Positions 55,693 to 64,000 of a stretch of 64,000 nucleotides of DNA are shown here, in pieces. Below the pieces are notes generated by a model. The model had not been told where the DNA came from. It worked only from the letters and a program-made list of their open reading frames with translations, and did not search any database. Made by a program: the position numbers and the translations under genes. How positions within the stretch are numbered: position 1 is the first letter of the stretch; every line of letters begins with the position of its first letter. The stretch comes from Flavobacterium channae (GTDB lineage Bacteria; Bacteroidota; Bacteroidia; Flavobacteriales; Flavobacteriaceae), in NCBI RefSeq assembly GCF_021172165.1, contig NZ_CP089096.1:434001-498000 (forward strand), given 5' to 3'.

Positions 55693-56832
55693 TTATTTTA
55701 CTAATCCTCTAGATATTACAATTCGTTGAATTTCAGATGTTCCTTCGTAAATTTGAGTAATTTTTGAATCACGCATCATTCTTTCAACATGGTATTCGCT
55801 TACGTAACCATTACCACCATGAATTTGTACAGCTTCGTTTGCTACTTCTAATGCAATTTCAGAAGCGTATAATTTTGCCATAGCTCCAGAGTGTGCGATA
55901 TCTTCGCCTAAATCTTTTTCAGTTGCAGCTTTGTGAATTAATAATCTAGCACATGTAATTTTTACATGCATATCAGCTAATTTGAAAGCAATAGCTTGGT
56001 GATTAAAAATTGGTTTTCCAAAAGCAACACGCTCTTGAGAATATTTTAACGCTAATTCGTAAGCTCCTTGTGCAATACCTAACGCTTGAGATGCAATTCC
56101 AATTCTTCCTCCGTTTAAAGTTGACATTGCGAAAGCAAATCCAAATCCGTCAGCACCGATTCTATTTTCTTTTGGAACTTTTACATCGTTAAATAATAAA
56201 GTATGAGTGTCTGAACCACGGATTCCCATTTTTTTCTCTTTTGGACCTACTTCAAAACCTGGCATTCCTTTTTCCACGATAAGAACGTTGATTCCTTTGT
56301 GGCCTTTTGATGCGTCAGTTTGCGCAATTACTAAATATGTAGAAGCTGTTCCTCCATTAGTAATCCAGTTTTTTGTCCCGTTTACTAAATAATGATCACC
56401 CATATCGATTGCTGTTGTTCTTTGTGAAGTTGCATCCGAACCTGCTTCAGGCTCAGATAAACAGAAAGCTCCAATAACTTCACCTTTAGCAAGTGGAGTT
56501 AAGTATTTTACTTTTTGCTCTTCAGAACCATATTTTTCTAATCCTGCACAAACTAAAGAGTTGTTTACCGACATGATTACTGCAGCTGATGCATCAACTT
56601 TAGCAATCTCTTCCATAGCTAAAACATAAGAAACGCTATCTAAACCAGCTCCACCATATTTTGGATCAACCATCATTCCTAAGAACCCAAGTTCTCCCAT
56701 CATTTTTACTTGCTCTGTTGGGAATTTTGAATGCTCATCTCGTTCTATAACTCCAGGTAATAATTCTGTTTGAGCAAAATCTCTAGCAGCTTGCTGAATC
56801 ATTAAATGCTCTTCGGTTAATTTAAAATCCAT
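55693..56832 (-). CDS. Short-chain acyl-CoA dehydrogenase
   Basis: ATG 56832 gives MDFKLTEEHLMIQQAARDFAQ, the normal family N-terminus; the longer frame from 56898 crosses a promoter box. The 379-residue flavoenzyme has GAFCLSEPEAGSD (FAD/substrate), WITNGG, the catalytic Glu in QIYEGTSEIQR near the end, and QIHGGNGYV. It oxidises short-chain acyl-CoA to enoyl-CoA with ETF as acceptor, as in butyryl-CoA dehydrogenase. Chain-length preference is inferred. The -7 box TACATTTG lies on the minus strand at 56876-56883. Confidence 0.92.
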   Translation of the reverse strand: MDFKLTEEHLMIQQAARDFAQTELLPGVIERDEHSKFPTEQVKMMGELGFLGMMVDPKYGGAGLDSVSYVLAMEEIAKVDASAAVIMSVNNSLVCAGLEKYGSEEQKVKYLTPLAKGEVIGAFCLSEPEAGSDATSQRTTAIDMGDHYLVNGTKNWITNGGTASTYLVIAQTDASKGHKGINVLIVEKGMPGFEVGPKEKKMGIRGSDTHTLLFNDVKVPKENRIGADGFGFAFAMSTLNGGRIGIASQALGIAQGAYELALKYSQERVAFGKPIFNHQAIAFKLADMHVKITCARLLIHKAATEKDLGEDIAHSGAMAKLYASEIALEVANEAVQIHGGNGYVSEYHVERMMRDSKITQIYEGTSEIQRIVISRGLVK

Positions 56833-56875
56833 ATTATTTAGATGTAATGTTTGATAATTTTTTAATTTCAGGAAC

Positions 56876-56907
56876 CAAATGTAAATATTTATTACCAAAT
56901 TTTCAAT
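56876..56907 (-). promoter_or_regulatory. Promoter of the acyl-CoA dehydrogenase gene
   Basis: On the minus strand TTG, about 20 nt, then TACATTTG (56876-56883). It excludes starts upstream of 56876. Confidence 0.55.
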
Positions 56908-56928
56908 AACAATTTGTAATTTTAACCC

Positions 56929-57990
56929 ATGTTTAAAGAAAACTATAACGTTATAGGAGTTATGTCGGGCACATCGTTAGATGGAGTCGATTTAGCTTGC
57001 ATAAAATTCAATTATTCAGGACATTGGGTATTCGAAATTGGACATTCCGAAACCGTTTCGTATTCTGATATGTGGCTAAATATTTTAAAAGAAGCAATTC
57101 ATTATAATGAAAAGGAATTACAGGATTTGAATGTGGCTTATACAAAATTATTGGCCTCAGTAATTTCAGATTTTATTTCCAGAAATGACATTACAGAAAT
57201 TGATGCAGTTTGTAGTCATGGTCATACCATTTTACATCAACCACAAAATGGTTTCACGCTTCAAATAGGAAATCTTCCAATCATTAAAGATTTGGTTAAT
57301 CAAACTATTGTTTGTGATTTTAGAGTGCAAGATGTAATGTTTGGAGGTCAAGGGGCTCCTTTAGTGCCAATTGGAGATGAATTACTTTTTTCTGATTATG
57401 AATATTGTTTGAATTTAGGAGGGTTTTCAAATGTATCATTTAATGAAAAAGGCAATCGTATAGCATTTGATATTTCTCCCGTAAACACTGTTTTAAATTT
57501 TTATGCTAATCAATTAGGTTTTGATTACGATGACAAAGGAAATTTGGCAAAATTAGGAAACCTTAATGAAGATTTATTGCAAAAATTAAACAGTTTAGAT
57601 TTCTATAAAGCGTCCTATCCAAAATCTTTAGGAATGGAGTTTGTTAATCAGGAAATCTTTCCAATTATGAATTCATTTTCAATAGATGTTAAAGATAAAC
57701 TTAGAACTTTTGTAGAGCATGTCGCTTTTCAAATCGCTGAAATTTGTTCAAAATCTAATGCAAAGTTATTGATAACTGGTGGAGGAGCTTATAATCAATT
57801 TTTAATCGAAAGATTATGTAATTATTTACCTACAGCACAGATTGTTATTCCAGATGATAAGACAATTCAATTTAAAGAAGCTTTGATTTTTGGATTTTTA
57901 GGAGTTTTAAAATTACGAAATGAAATTAATGTACTGTCCTCAGTAACAGGTGCAAATAAAGATCATTCGTCAGGAGTAGTGTTTATGTAA
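56929..57990 (+). CDS. anmK: Anhydro-N-acetylmuramic acid kinase
   Basis: AnmK opens and phosphorylates 1,6-anhydroMurNAc in cell-wall recycling. GVMSGTSLDGVDLA (residues 10-23), DFRVQDVMFGGQGAPLVPIGDELLF, NLGGFSNVSF and LLITGGGAYN are family motifs of the ASKHA fold. At 353 residues it is near full length. It is divergent from the acyl-CoA dehydrogenase gene. A NamZ-like muramidase at 46621 could supply related substrates. Confidence 0.93.
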   Translation: MFKENYNVIGVMSGTSLDGVDLACIKFNYSGHWVFEIGHSETVSYSDMWLNILKEAIHYNEKELQDLNVAYTKLLASVISDFISRNDITEIDAVCSHGHTILHQPQNGFTLQIGNLPIIKDLVNQTIVCDFRVQDVMFGGQGAPLVPIGDELLFSDYEYCLNLGGFSNVSFNEKGNRIAFDISPVNTVLNFYANQLGFDYDDKGNLAKLGNLNEDLLQKLNSLDFYKASYPKSLGMEFVNQEIFPIMNSFSIDVKDKLRTFVEHVAFQIAEICSKSNAKLLITGGGAYNQFLIERLCNYLPTAQIVIPDDKTIQFKEALIFGFLGVLKLRNEINVLSSVTGANKDHSSGVVFM

Positions 57991-58045
57991 TTGTTATAAA
58001 AAACCAAAAAAAAACGTTTAGGTTTTAAGGCTTAAACAGAATATG

Positions 58046-58053
58046 TATATTTG
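58046..58053 (+). promoter_or_regulatory. -7 box of the amino-acid dehydrogenase gene
   Basis: TATATTTG matches TAnnTTTG and overlaps the longest reading frame, so ATG 58079 is the likely start. Confidence 0.5.
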
Positions 58054-58078
58054 TAAAACAGAAAATTTAACCAACACA

Positions 58079-59305
58079 ATGAAAGATTTATTAAAAAAAT
58101 TTGAGAATAAAGAACCAGAAATAGTATTTAATTGGAAAGACCCTGAAACAGATGCAGAAGGATGGACAGTAATCAATTCGTTAAGAGGTGGTGCTGCAGG
58201 TGGTGGAACTAGAATGCGTAAAGGATTAGATATGAATGAAGTACTTTCATTAGCAAAAACAATGGAAGTAAAGTTTTCAGTTTCTGGACCAGCAATTGGT
58301 GGAGCTAAGTCTGGTATTAATTTCGATCCAAATGACCCAAGAAAAAAAGGCGTTTTAGAAAGATGGTATAAAGCCGTTTCTCCATTATTAAAAAATTATT
58401 ACGGAACAGGTGGTGACTTAAATGTTGATGAAATTCACGAAGTTATTCCAATGACAGAAGATTGTGGTGTTTGGCATCCGCAAGAAGGTGTTTTTAACGG
58501 ACATTTTAAGCCAACTGAAGCAGATAAAATTAATAGAATTGGACAATTACGTCAAGGTGTAATTAAGGTAATTGAAAATCCAAACTTTTCTCCAGATGTA
58601 AATAGAAAATATACAGTTGCCGACATGATTACAGGTTATGGTGTGGCTGAAGCAGCGCGTCATTATTATGATATTTATGGTGGTAGTATCGTAGGTAAAA
58701 AAGCAATTGTTCAAGGATTTGGAAATGTAGGTTCAGCAGCTGCTTTTTATTTAGCTCAAATGGGTGCTAAAGTAGTTGGTATTATCGATAGAGATGGAGG
58801 TTTAATTAATGAAAATGGTTATTCGTTTGAAGAGATTAAAACTTTATTCTTGAATAAAGATGGTAATAAATTGGTGGCCGATAACATGATTCCTTTTGCT
58901 GAAATTAATGAGAAGATTTGGTCTATGGGTGCACAAGTATTTGCTCCATGTGCTGCTTCTAGATTGGTTACAAAAGAGCAAGTAGATAGTATGGTGGCTT
59001 CAGGTTTAGAAGTTATTTCAAGTGGTGCTAACGTTCCTTTTGCAGATAAAGAAATTTTCTTTGGTCCAATTATGGAAGAAACTGATAAAAAAGTTAGTTT
59101 AATTCCAGATTTTATCGCAAATTGTGGAATGGCAAGAGTATTTGCTTATTTCATGGAGAAAAAAGTACAAATGACAGATGAAGCTATTTTTTCAGATACT
59201 TCAAACACAATAAAAAATGCAATTCAAAAAGCCTACGAATTAAATTCTGATAAAAAGAATATTAGTGCTACTGCTTTTGAAATTGCTTTAAAACAACTTG
59301 TTTAA
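58079..59305 (+). CDS. Glu/Leu/Phe/Val dehydrogenase
   Basis: The 408-residue NAD(P)-linked amino-acid dehydrogenase has the catalytic Lys in GPAIGGAKSGINFDP (about residue 74), the second Lys/Asp region YYGTGGDLNVDEI and the dinucleotide motif VQGFGNVGSAAA (about 212). It interconverts an amino acid with its 2-oxo acid and ammonia. The family includes glutamate and leucine dehydrogenases, and the substrate is unresolved. A start at 58043 is excluded by a promoter box. nhaD follows 10 nt later. Confidence 0.9.
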   Translation: MKDLLKKFENKEPEIVFNWKDPETDAEGWTVINSLRGGAAGGGTRMRKGLDMNEVLSLAKTMEVKFSVSGPAIGGAKSGINFDPNDPRKKGVLERWYKAVSPLLKNYYGTGGDLNVDEIHEVIPMTEDCGVWHPQEGVFNGHFKPTEADKINRIGQLRQGVIKVIENPNFSPDVNRKYTVADMITGYGVAEAARHYYDIYGGSIVGKKAIVQGFGNVGSAAAFYLAQMGAKVVGIIDRDGGLINENGYSFEEIKTLFLNKDGNKLVADNMIPFAEINEKIWSMGAQVFAPCAASRLVTKEQVDSMVASGLEVISSGANVPFADKEIFFGPIMEETDKKVSLIPDFIANCGMARVFAYFMEKKVQMTDEAIFSDTSNTIKNAIQKAYELNSDKKNISATAFEIALKQLV

Positions 59306-59315
59306 TTATATATAA

Positions 59316-60674
59316 ATGGAACTATTATTAGTGTCAGTTTTTGTTCTGGGTTATGTGGCCATAGCTATGGAACATACGTTTAAAATAGATAAACTAATTC
59401 CCGCATTAGCTATGATGGCTATTTTGTGGGCATTAATCGCTGTAAATCATTTGGATGTTTTTGAAATCATCCCAGGTGTAGGAAAAGAAAGTCATCATTT
59501 AGAAGGAGTTTTGCTTCATCATTTAGGTAAAACAGCAGAGATTCTATTTTTCTTAATGGGAGCAATGACAATTGTTGAAATCATTGATTATTTTGATGGA
59601 TTTTCTACAATCAAATCTTTCATTAGAACAAAGAGTAAAATAAAATTACTATGGTTGTTTTCTACTTTAGCCTTTGTATTGTCTGCAATCATTGACAATT
59701 TAACAGCTACTATAGTTTTAATCACTATTTTACAAAAAATTATTAGTGATAAAGAAATAAGATTGTGGTTTGCAGGATTAATTGTAATTGCTGCAAATGC
59801 TGGTGGTGCTTGGTCTCCAATAGGTGATGTTACAACAACAATGCTTTGGATTGCAAATAAAGTATCTGCAAATCAATTAATAATTCATGTTTTATTACCA
59901 TCTATTGTGTGTTATGCTTTACCAACATTAATTGCTTCTCGTCTTTCAATTTTTAAAGGAAAGATTGAAGAAATTCCAATGGATGATAAGCCAGAAAACA
60001 CGAGTAGCGCATTAATGTTTTATTTAGGATTAGGTGGAATTCTTTTTGTTCCTATTTTTAAAACAATTACGCATTTACCTCCATATGTTGGTATGATGTT
60101 AGCATTGGCAGTTGTAGCTGCAGTTGCAGAATATTTAAGTAATAGAAAATTTAGAGTGGGACATGCAATGGGTGAGGATACGCATTCACATCAAAGTCCA
60201 GTTCATAAATCATTATCTAAAATTGAAATGCCTAGTTTACTATTCTTTTTAGGGATTTTAATGGCTGTTGCTGCTTTAGAATCATTAGGAATGTTATTTG
60301 ATTTTGCAGGAGCTTTAGAAGCAAATGTTCCTTATTTAGGTACAGAACATGCGTCAACTAAAATTTCTGATTTAGTAGTACTTTTACTAGGTGCTGGTTC
60401 TGCAGTAATTGATAATGTACCTTTAGTTGCCGCAAGTATCGGAATGTTTCAAATTGGTATGGATGAGCCTGCTTGGCATTTTATTGCTTATGCAGCTGGA
60501 ACAGGAGGAAGTATTTTAATCATTGGATCTGCTGCAGGTGTTGTAGCAATGGGAATGGAAAAAATCGACTTCTTCTGGTATTTGAAAAAAATTGGAGGAT
60601 TAGCTTTAATTGGATTTTTAGCAGGTAGTGCAGTGTTTGTAATTTTAAGAGATTTTCTTCTTAATGCACATTAA
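59316..60674 (+). CDS. nhaD: NhaD-type Na+/H+ antiporter
   Basis: The protein of 452 residues has about 12 transmembrane segments of the ion-transporter superfamily. SAIIDNLTATIVLITIL, ANAGGAWSPIGDVTTTMLW and SAVIDNVPLVAASIGMF are the inverted-repeat motifs of NhaD. It exports sodium in exchange for protons and is common in marine and freshwater Bacteroidetes. It lies between the amino-acid dehydrogenase and the exbB/exbD/tonB set. Confidence 0.9.
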   Translation: MELLLVSVFVLGYVAIAMEHTFKIDKLIPALAMMAILWALIAVNHLDVFEIIPGVGKESHHLEGVLLHHLGKTAEILFFLMGAMTIVEIIDYFDGFSTIKSFIRTKSKIKLLWLFSTLAFVLSAIIDNLTATIVLITILQKIISDKEIRLWFAGLIVIAANAGGAWSPIGDVTTTMLWIANKVSANQLIIHVLLPSIVCYALPTLIASRLSIFKGKIEEIPMDDKPENTSSALMFYLGLGGILFVPIFKTITHLPPYVGMMLALAVVAAVAEYLSNRKFRVGHAMGEDTHSHQSPVHKSLSKIEMPSLLFFLGILMAVAALESLGMLFDFAGALEANVPYLGTEHASTKISDLVVLLLGAGSAVIDNVPLVAASIGMFQIGMDEPAWHFIAYAAGTGGSILIIGSAAGVVAMGMEKIDFFWYLKKIGGLALIGFLAGSAVFVILRDFLLNAH

Positions 60675-60721
60675 AACAATAATTGAAATTTATATACGTT
60701 TTTAATACAAAATAGTAATTT

Positions 60722-61426
60722 ATGAGTTTATTTCTTCAAGCCGATAGTTTGGCTGTAGCAAGTCAAGTAGCAACAGAAGCACAACCAACTGAAAAAACAT
60801 TGTCTATTTGGAGTTTGTTAACCAGTGGAGGAATTGGAGGTCAAATGATAATGATAGTTTTATTTACACTATTATTTGCTGCCCTTTTTCTATATTTTGA
60901 GCGTTTAATGGCAATCAATAAAGCATCTAAAATTGATGCTAGTTTTATGAATAATATTAAAATGAATATTATGTCTGGAAAAATTGATGCTGCCAAAATG
61001 TTATGTGCTCAAACAAATTCTCCTGTTGCACGATTAATCGAGAAAGGAATTTCGAGAATCGGAAAACCGCTTGAAGATATAAACACTGCTATTGAAAACG
61101 CAGGTAATTTAGAATTGTATAAATTAGAGAAAAATACAAGTATGTTAGCTACTATCTCAGGAGCTGGTCCAATGGTTGGATTCTTAGGAACAGTACTTGG
61201 TATGATTCTTGCTTTCCATAAAATGGCAAGTGGTGGTGGTCAAATTGAAGTAGGCGCTTTAGCTGAAGGTATTTATACTGCTATGACAACTACAGTTGTT
61301 GGTTTAATTGTTGGTATTATTGCTTACGTTGGATACAATCACTTGGTTGTAAAAACAAATAAAGTAGTAAATCAAATGGAAGCTAATGCAGTAGACTTTT
61401 TAGATTTATTAAACGAGCCAGTATAA
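60722..61426 (+). CDS. exbB: ExbB/TolQ/MotA-family proton channel subunit
   Basis: The 234-residue protein has three transmembrane helices and the conserved core GAGPMVGFLGTVLGMILAFHKMA plus GIYTAMTTTVVGLIVGIIAY. With ExbD it forms the proton-driven motor that energises TonB. Its stop overlaps the exbD start (TAATG), so the two are translationally coupled. Confidence 0.92.
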   Translation: MSLFLQADSLAVASQVATEAQPTEKTLSIWSLLTSGGIGGQMIMIVLFTLLFAALFLYFERLMAINKASKIDASFMNNIKMNIMSGKIDAAKMLCAQTNSPVARLIEKGISRIGKPLEDINTAIENAGNLELYKLEKNTSMLATISGAGPMVGFLGTVLGMILAFHKMASGGGQIEVGALAEGIYTAMTTTVVGLIVGIIAYVGYNHLVVKTNKVVNQMEANAVDFLDLLNEPV

Positions 61427-61821
61427 TGAAGTTAGGTAAAACAAGAAATAAAGTTTCAACAGAATTTAATATGTCGTCTATGACCGACATTGTATTCTTG
61501 TTGTTAATCTTTTTCATGCTAACTTCTACAATGGTTACAACAAATGCTTTAGATTTGGTTTTGCCAAAAGCAAAAGGAAAAACAGATAGTAATAAAAGTA
61601 CGTCTGTTAGTATTGATAAAGATTTGAATTTTTTCATTGATAAAGATAAAATCAATGAAGCAGATTTAGAAAGTCAATTAATGGCTTTAATGGCAAATTC
61701 CGAAAATAAAGCGATTGTTTTAAGAGCTGAAAAATCGGTTCCACATGAAAAAGTGGTAAAGGTTATGGAAATTGCTTATAGAAATCAGATTAAAATGGTT
61801 ATTGCGGTTAATCCTAAATAG
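61426..61821 (+). CDS. exbD: ExbD/TolR biopolymer transport protein
   Basis: The 131-residue protein has a single N-terminal helix with the proton-carrying Asp in SSMTDIVFLLLIFFMLTST (Asp near residue 20) and a periplasmic domain with VLRAEKSVPHEKVVKVMEIA. This is the standard ExbD partner. Confidence 0.92.
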   Translation: MKLGKTRNKVSTEFNMSSMTDIVFLLLIFFMLTSTMVTTNALDLVLPKAKGKTDSNKSTSVSIDKDLNFFIDKDKINEADLESQLMALMANSENKAIVLRAEKSVPHEKVVKVMEIAYRNQIKMVIAVNPK

Positions 61822-61827
61822 TGTAAA

Positions 61828-62634
61828 ATGAATTTTCTAGAAACTCCAGAAGAAAAAAAATCTTTCACAATAACATCAGTTATTTTTGTGATACTTTTTC
61901 TATTGTTTGCAGTTCTAGGATTAACATATATGGATCCGCCACCTGAAAATGGTATTGCTGTTAATTTTGGAACAAGTGATACCGGAAGTGGTGAAATACA
62001 ACCTACAGAACCTGTGCAAACATCTCCTGATCAAGCGCAGTCGCAACCAACTCCTGCAGAGGAAGATGATGTTTTAACGCAAGATGAAGAAGCACCAATA
62101 ACTTTGCCTAAAAAAGAGAAAACAAAGCCAGTAACGAAACCTTCTGAAACAAAACCTGTTACTAAACCAGTTGAAACAAAACCAACAAAGCCAAATAACA
62201 GTGCTTTAAATAGTATTTTGAAAGGACCTAAACAAGATGGAACTTCTCAAAGTGGTCATGGTGATGATGATGAAGGAGGCGATAAAGGCAATCCTAACGG
62301 AAGTTTGTACGCGAATAGTTTCTATGGAAACGGTTCTGGTGATGGAATTGGAACAGGAAAAGGAACAGGTTGGGGATTAGCTGGAAGAAAATTATCTGGA
62401 AATAGTAAAAAGATTCAAGATTGTAATGAATCTGGAAAAGTAGTTGTTAAAATTTGGGTAAACCGTCAAGGAAATGTTATTAAGGCCGAGCGTTCTCAAG
62501 GTACTACAAATACGAATCCATGTTTAGTTAACCCTGCACTTGAAACTGCTAAAACTTTCAAATGGCAACCCGATGCCAATGCTCCAGAAACTCAAATTGG
62601 GTTTGTGGTTGTTAACTTTCAAGTGGGTGAGTAA
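61828..62634 (+). CDS. tonB: TonB-family energy transducer
   Basis: The transmembrane anchor VIFVILFLLFAVLGLTYM is followed by a Pro/Glu/Lys-rich spacer (about 55-125, repeats of KPVTKP and ETKP) and a Gly-rich segment. The C-terminal TonB-like domain (about 185-265) contains the Cys pair NSKKIQDCNESGKVV and TNTNPCLV. It would transmit energy from ExbBD to outer-membrane receptors. SLYANSFYGNG just before the domain is also present in the next gene. Confidence 0.88.
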   Translation: MNFLETPEEKKSFTITSVIFVILFLLFAVLGLTYMDPPPENGIAVNFGTSDTGSGEIQPTEPVQTSPDQAQSQPTPAEEDDVLTQDEEAPITLPKKEKTKPVTKPSETKPVTKPVETKPTKPNNSALNSILKGPKQDGTSQSGHGDDDEGGDKGNPNGSLYANSFYGNGSGDGIGTGKGTGWGLAGRKLSGNSKKIQDCNESGKVVVKIWVNRQGNVIKAERSQGTTNTNPCLVNPALETAKTFKWQPDANAPETQIGFVVVNFQVGE

Positions 62635-62636
62635 AT

Positions 62637-63050
62637 ATGAAATCATTTTACTTCTTCATTTTGTTTTCTATAATGACTTTTGGGCAAAATTCTGATGGTG
62701 ATGGTTATGGAAAAGGTGAGCCCGAAAAATCAACCTATGCTAATAGTTTTTATGGAAATAACAATGTTCAAACAAATCTTCATTTAAACGGTAGAATTAC
62801 AGAGAAATCAGATTTTAATTTTACGGATTTAAAATGTGAAGAGATAGGTAAAGTTGTAATACAAGTTAAAGTAAATAAAGAAGGAAAAGTTATTACGGCT
62901 CAAGTATCACGTGGTACAACAAATAGTTCTTCTTGTTTGATTAAGGCAAGTATTGATAAAGCTAAGATGTTTAAGTGGAAAGAAGACAAAAATGCTCCTG
63001 ATGTTCAAATTGGTTATGTTGTTTTTGTTTTTAGACAAGAAATCCCATAA
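62637..63050 (+). CDS. Secreted paralogue of the TonB C-terminal domain
   Basis: The 137-residue protein has a signal peptide (FYFFILFSIMTFGQ) instead of the long anchor and lacks the Pro-rich spacer. Residues 30 onward align with the end of the tonB product just upstream: STYANSFYGNN, then CEEIGKVVIQVKVNKEGKVITAQVSRGTTNSSSCL versus the TonB text, then FKWKEDKNAPDVQIGYVV. Both Cys are conserved and could form a disulfide. It starts 2 nt after tonB. It is probably a partial tandem duplicate acting freely in the periplasm, perhaps on the same receptors. Confidence 0.82.
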   Translation: MKSFYFFILFSIMTFGQNSDGDGYGKGEPEKSTYANSFYGNNNVQTNLHLNGRITEKSDFNFTDLKCEEIGKVVIQVKVNKEGKVITAQVSRGTTNSSSCLIKASIDKAKMFKWKEDKNAPDVQIGYVVFVFRQEIP

Positions 63051-63063
63051 TTTTACCAACTAA

Positions 63064-63119
63064 CCCCGATAGTAATGAAAATCCAATGCATTAGCATGGC
63101 TTGTAATGTATAGCGGGAA
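63064..63119. repeat. Structured intergenic repeat before folC
   Basis: CCCCGATAG (63064-63072) faces TAGCGGGAA (63111-63119), and TGCATTA pairs with TAATGTA inside. The CCCCGAT...AGCGGG frame is familiar from flavobacterial intergenic regions. Function is unknown. Confidence 0.45.
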
Positions 63120-63164
63120 TATGGACCACAAGAATGCCCAAACCATTCGTTTCAAATAATAAAA

Positions 63165-64000
63165 ATGACTTATATAGAAACTACAACGTGGTTGTTTAAC
63201 CAGTTACCTATGTTTCAAATGCAAGGTGCTTCTGCTTATAAGAAGGACTTAACAAATACATTGCTGTTAGTTGAACACCTTAATCATCCTGAAACTAAAT
63301 TCAAATCGGTTCATATTGCGGGAACTAATGGAAAAGGTTCAACGTCTTCAATGATTGCTTCTATACTTCAAGAATCAGGATATAAAGTTGGATTGTATAC
63401 TTCTCCTCATTTAAAAGATTTTCGTGAACGTATCCGAATTAATGGTGAAATGATTTCTGAAGATTATGTGGTCAATTTTGTAGCTCAAAACAAGTCTTTT
63501 TTTGAATCAAATCAACTTAGCTTTTTTGAGATGACTGTAGGTTTAGCCTTTGATTATTTTGCAACTGAAAAAGTAGATGTGGCTATTATTGAAGTTGGAA
63601 TGGGAGGAAGACTGGATTCAACCAACGTTATAACACCATTAGTTTCTGTAATAACAAACATTGGATTTGATCACACACAATTTTTAGGAGATACATTAGA
63701 TAAAATTGCTGGTGAAAAAGCTGGGATTATTAAACCAGATGTTCCTGTTGTTGTTGGAGAATTTACAGAAGAAACAAAACCAGTGTTTATTTCAAAATCA
63801 AAATCTGAAAACGCACCTATTTATTTCGCATCTGAAAATTCGGAAGTACTGTATGAGTGTGGTTTGTTAGGAGATTATCAGTTTCATAACAAGAAAACTG
63901 TTATACAAACGATTCAACTTCTTCAAACACATTTTAAAATAGAAGAACAACATATTAAACTTGGGTTTAAGCATGTTGTTGAGAATACGGGATTATTAGG
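63165..64000 (+). CDS. folC: Folylpolyglutamate synthase/dihydrofolate synthase (3' truncated by window)
   Basis: The frame from ATG 63165 stays open to the window end. It has FNQLPMFQMQGASAYK at the N-terminus, the P-loop in HIAGTNGKGSTSSMIA (about residues 50-65), YTSPHLKDFRERIRING and VGMGGRLDSTN, all of FolC. It adds glutamates to folates and may also make dihydrofolate. Mur-ligase-like C-terminal domain is outside the window. A 12-codon upstream ORF (63121-63159) is not considered a gene. Confidence 0.92.
   Translation, partial: MTYIETTTWLFNQLPMFQMQGASAYKKDLTNTLLLVEHLNHPETKFKSVHIAGTNGKGSTSSMIASILQESGYKVGLYTSPHLKDFRERIRINGEMISEDYVVNFVAQNKSFFESNQLSFFEMTVGLAFDYFATEKVDVAIIEVGMGGRLDSTNVITPLVSVITNIGFDHTQFLGDTLDKIAGEKAGIIKPDVPVVVGEFTEETKPVFISKSKSENAPIYFASENSEVLYECGLLGDYQFHNKKTVIQTIQLLQTHFKIEEQHIKLGFKHVVENTGLL

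Noticed and set aside
63121..63159. 12-codon ORF upstream of folC as a leader peptide
   Set aside because: No codon bias for a relevant amino acid, no terminator or alternative pairing, and it overlaps the intergenic repeat.

Overview
The window is a contiguous piece of chromosome from a Flavobacteriaceae bacterium, most likely Flavobacterium or a close relative. The evidence is a low-G+C, A/T-biased sequence, many promoters of the Bacteroidetes type (TTG about 19 nt before TAnnTTTG), two proteins with type IX secretion (T9SS) sorting domains, a GldA-like gliding-motility ATPase, a 16S 3' end reading CACCTCCTTTCT, and a 16S-tRNA-Ile-tRNA-Ala-23S-5S rRNA operon. There is no integrase, transposase, phage or CRISPR locus. 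It looks like core genome.

Layout. 1-2974: end of an assimilatory sulfate operon (sulfite reductase, a DUF2490 protein, and a siroheme-synthase domain fused to a TSUP transporter). 2975-13179: methionine block, with a regulated leader, metX, thrA, an O-acylhomoserine sulfhydrylase, a SAM-I riboswitch, a two-gene metH and metF. 13414-14784: a small secreted TPR protein and gldA. 14898-17001: aromatic leader peptide, pheA and DAHP synthase/chorismate mutase. 17081-21189: rsgA, dtd, a MazG-like protein, an SMR transporter and aroA. 21191-26919: a LytTR two-component pair divergent from a T9SS LamG protein. 27095-32929: queA, kynU, a T9SS metalloprotease and a ureohydrolase. 32965-36567: light-repair operon (flavin reductase, DUF2256, DASH cryptochrome, FeS-type photolyase). 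36715-49111: kmo, DUF2339/DUF3999 envelope proteins, cupin, HerA-like ATPase, queE, methyltransferase, YkgJ, lipoproteins including a NamZ-like hydrolase, and an FtsX-type permease. 49330-54931: rRNA operon with three tandem promoters. 54981-64000: endonuclease III, acyl-CoA dehydrogenase, anmK, glutamate-type dehydrogenase, nhaD, exbB-exbD-tonB plus a tonB paralogue, and the start of folC.

The main discovery is layered control of amino-acid synthesis. metX is preceded by three phased palindromes (TAGA-N7-TCTA core), a promoter, a 22-codon leader peptide with Met-Cys-Met-Met-Met, and an antiterminator/terminator pair; a second small ORF and a second terminator follow. Related palindromes recur upstream of the SAM-I riboswitch of metH, which suggests one unidentified regulator acting on both units. 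pheA-aroG has a second complete ribosome-mediated attenuator, whose leader peptide is rich in Phe and Tyr (FFYNNSFYFFW). A second regulatory find is two pairs of LytTR-type direct repeats with exact 21-bp spacing, between the LytTR operon and the T9SS LamG gene. Palindromic or low-complexity dispersed repeats also appear to have been read in frame inside metH, the NamZ-like gene and aroA.

Pathway logic: sulfite is reduced to sulfide, which the sulfhydrylase joins to O-acetylhomoserine made by ThrA and MetX. MetH, supplied with methyl groups by MetF, then makes methionine. Function calls rest on motif recognition from translated sequence. RNA pairings were found by eye and no folding or database search was run.
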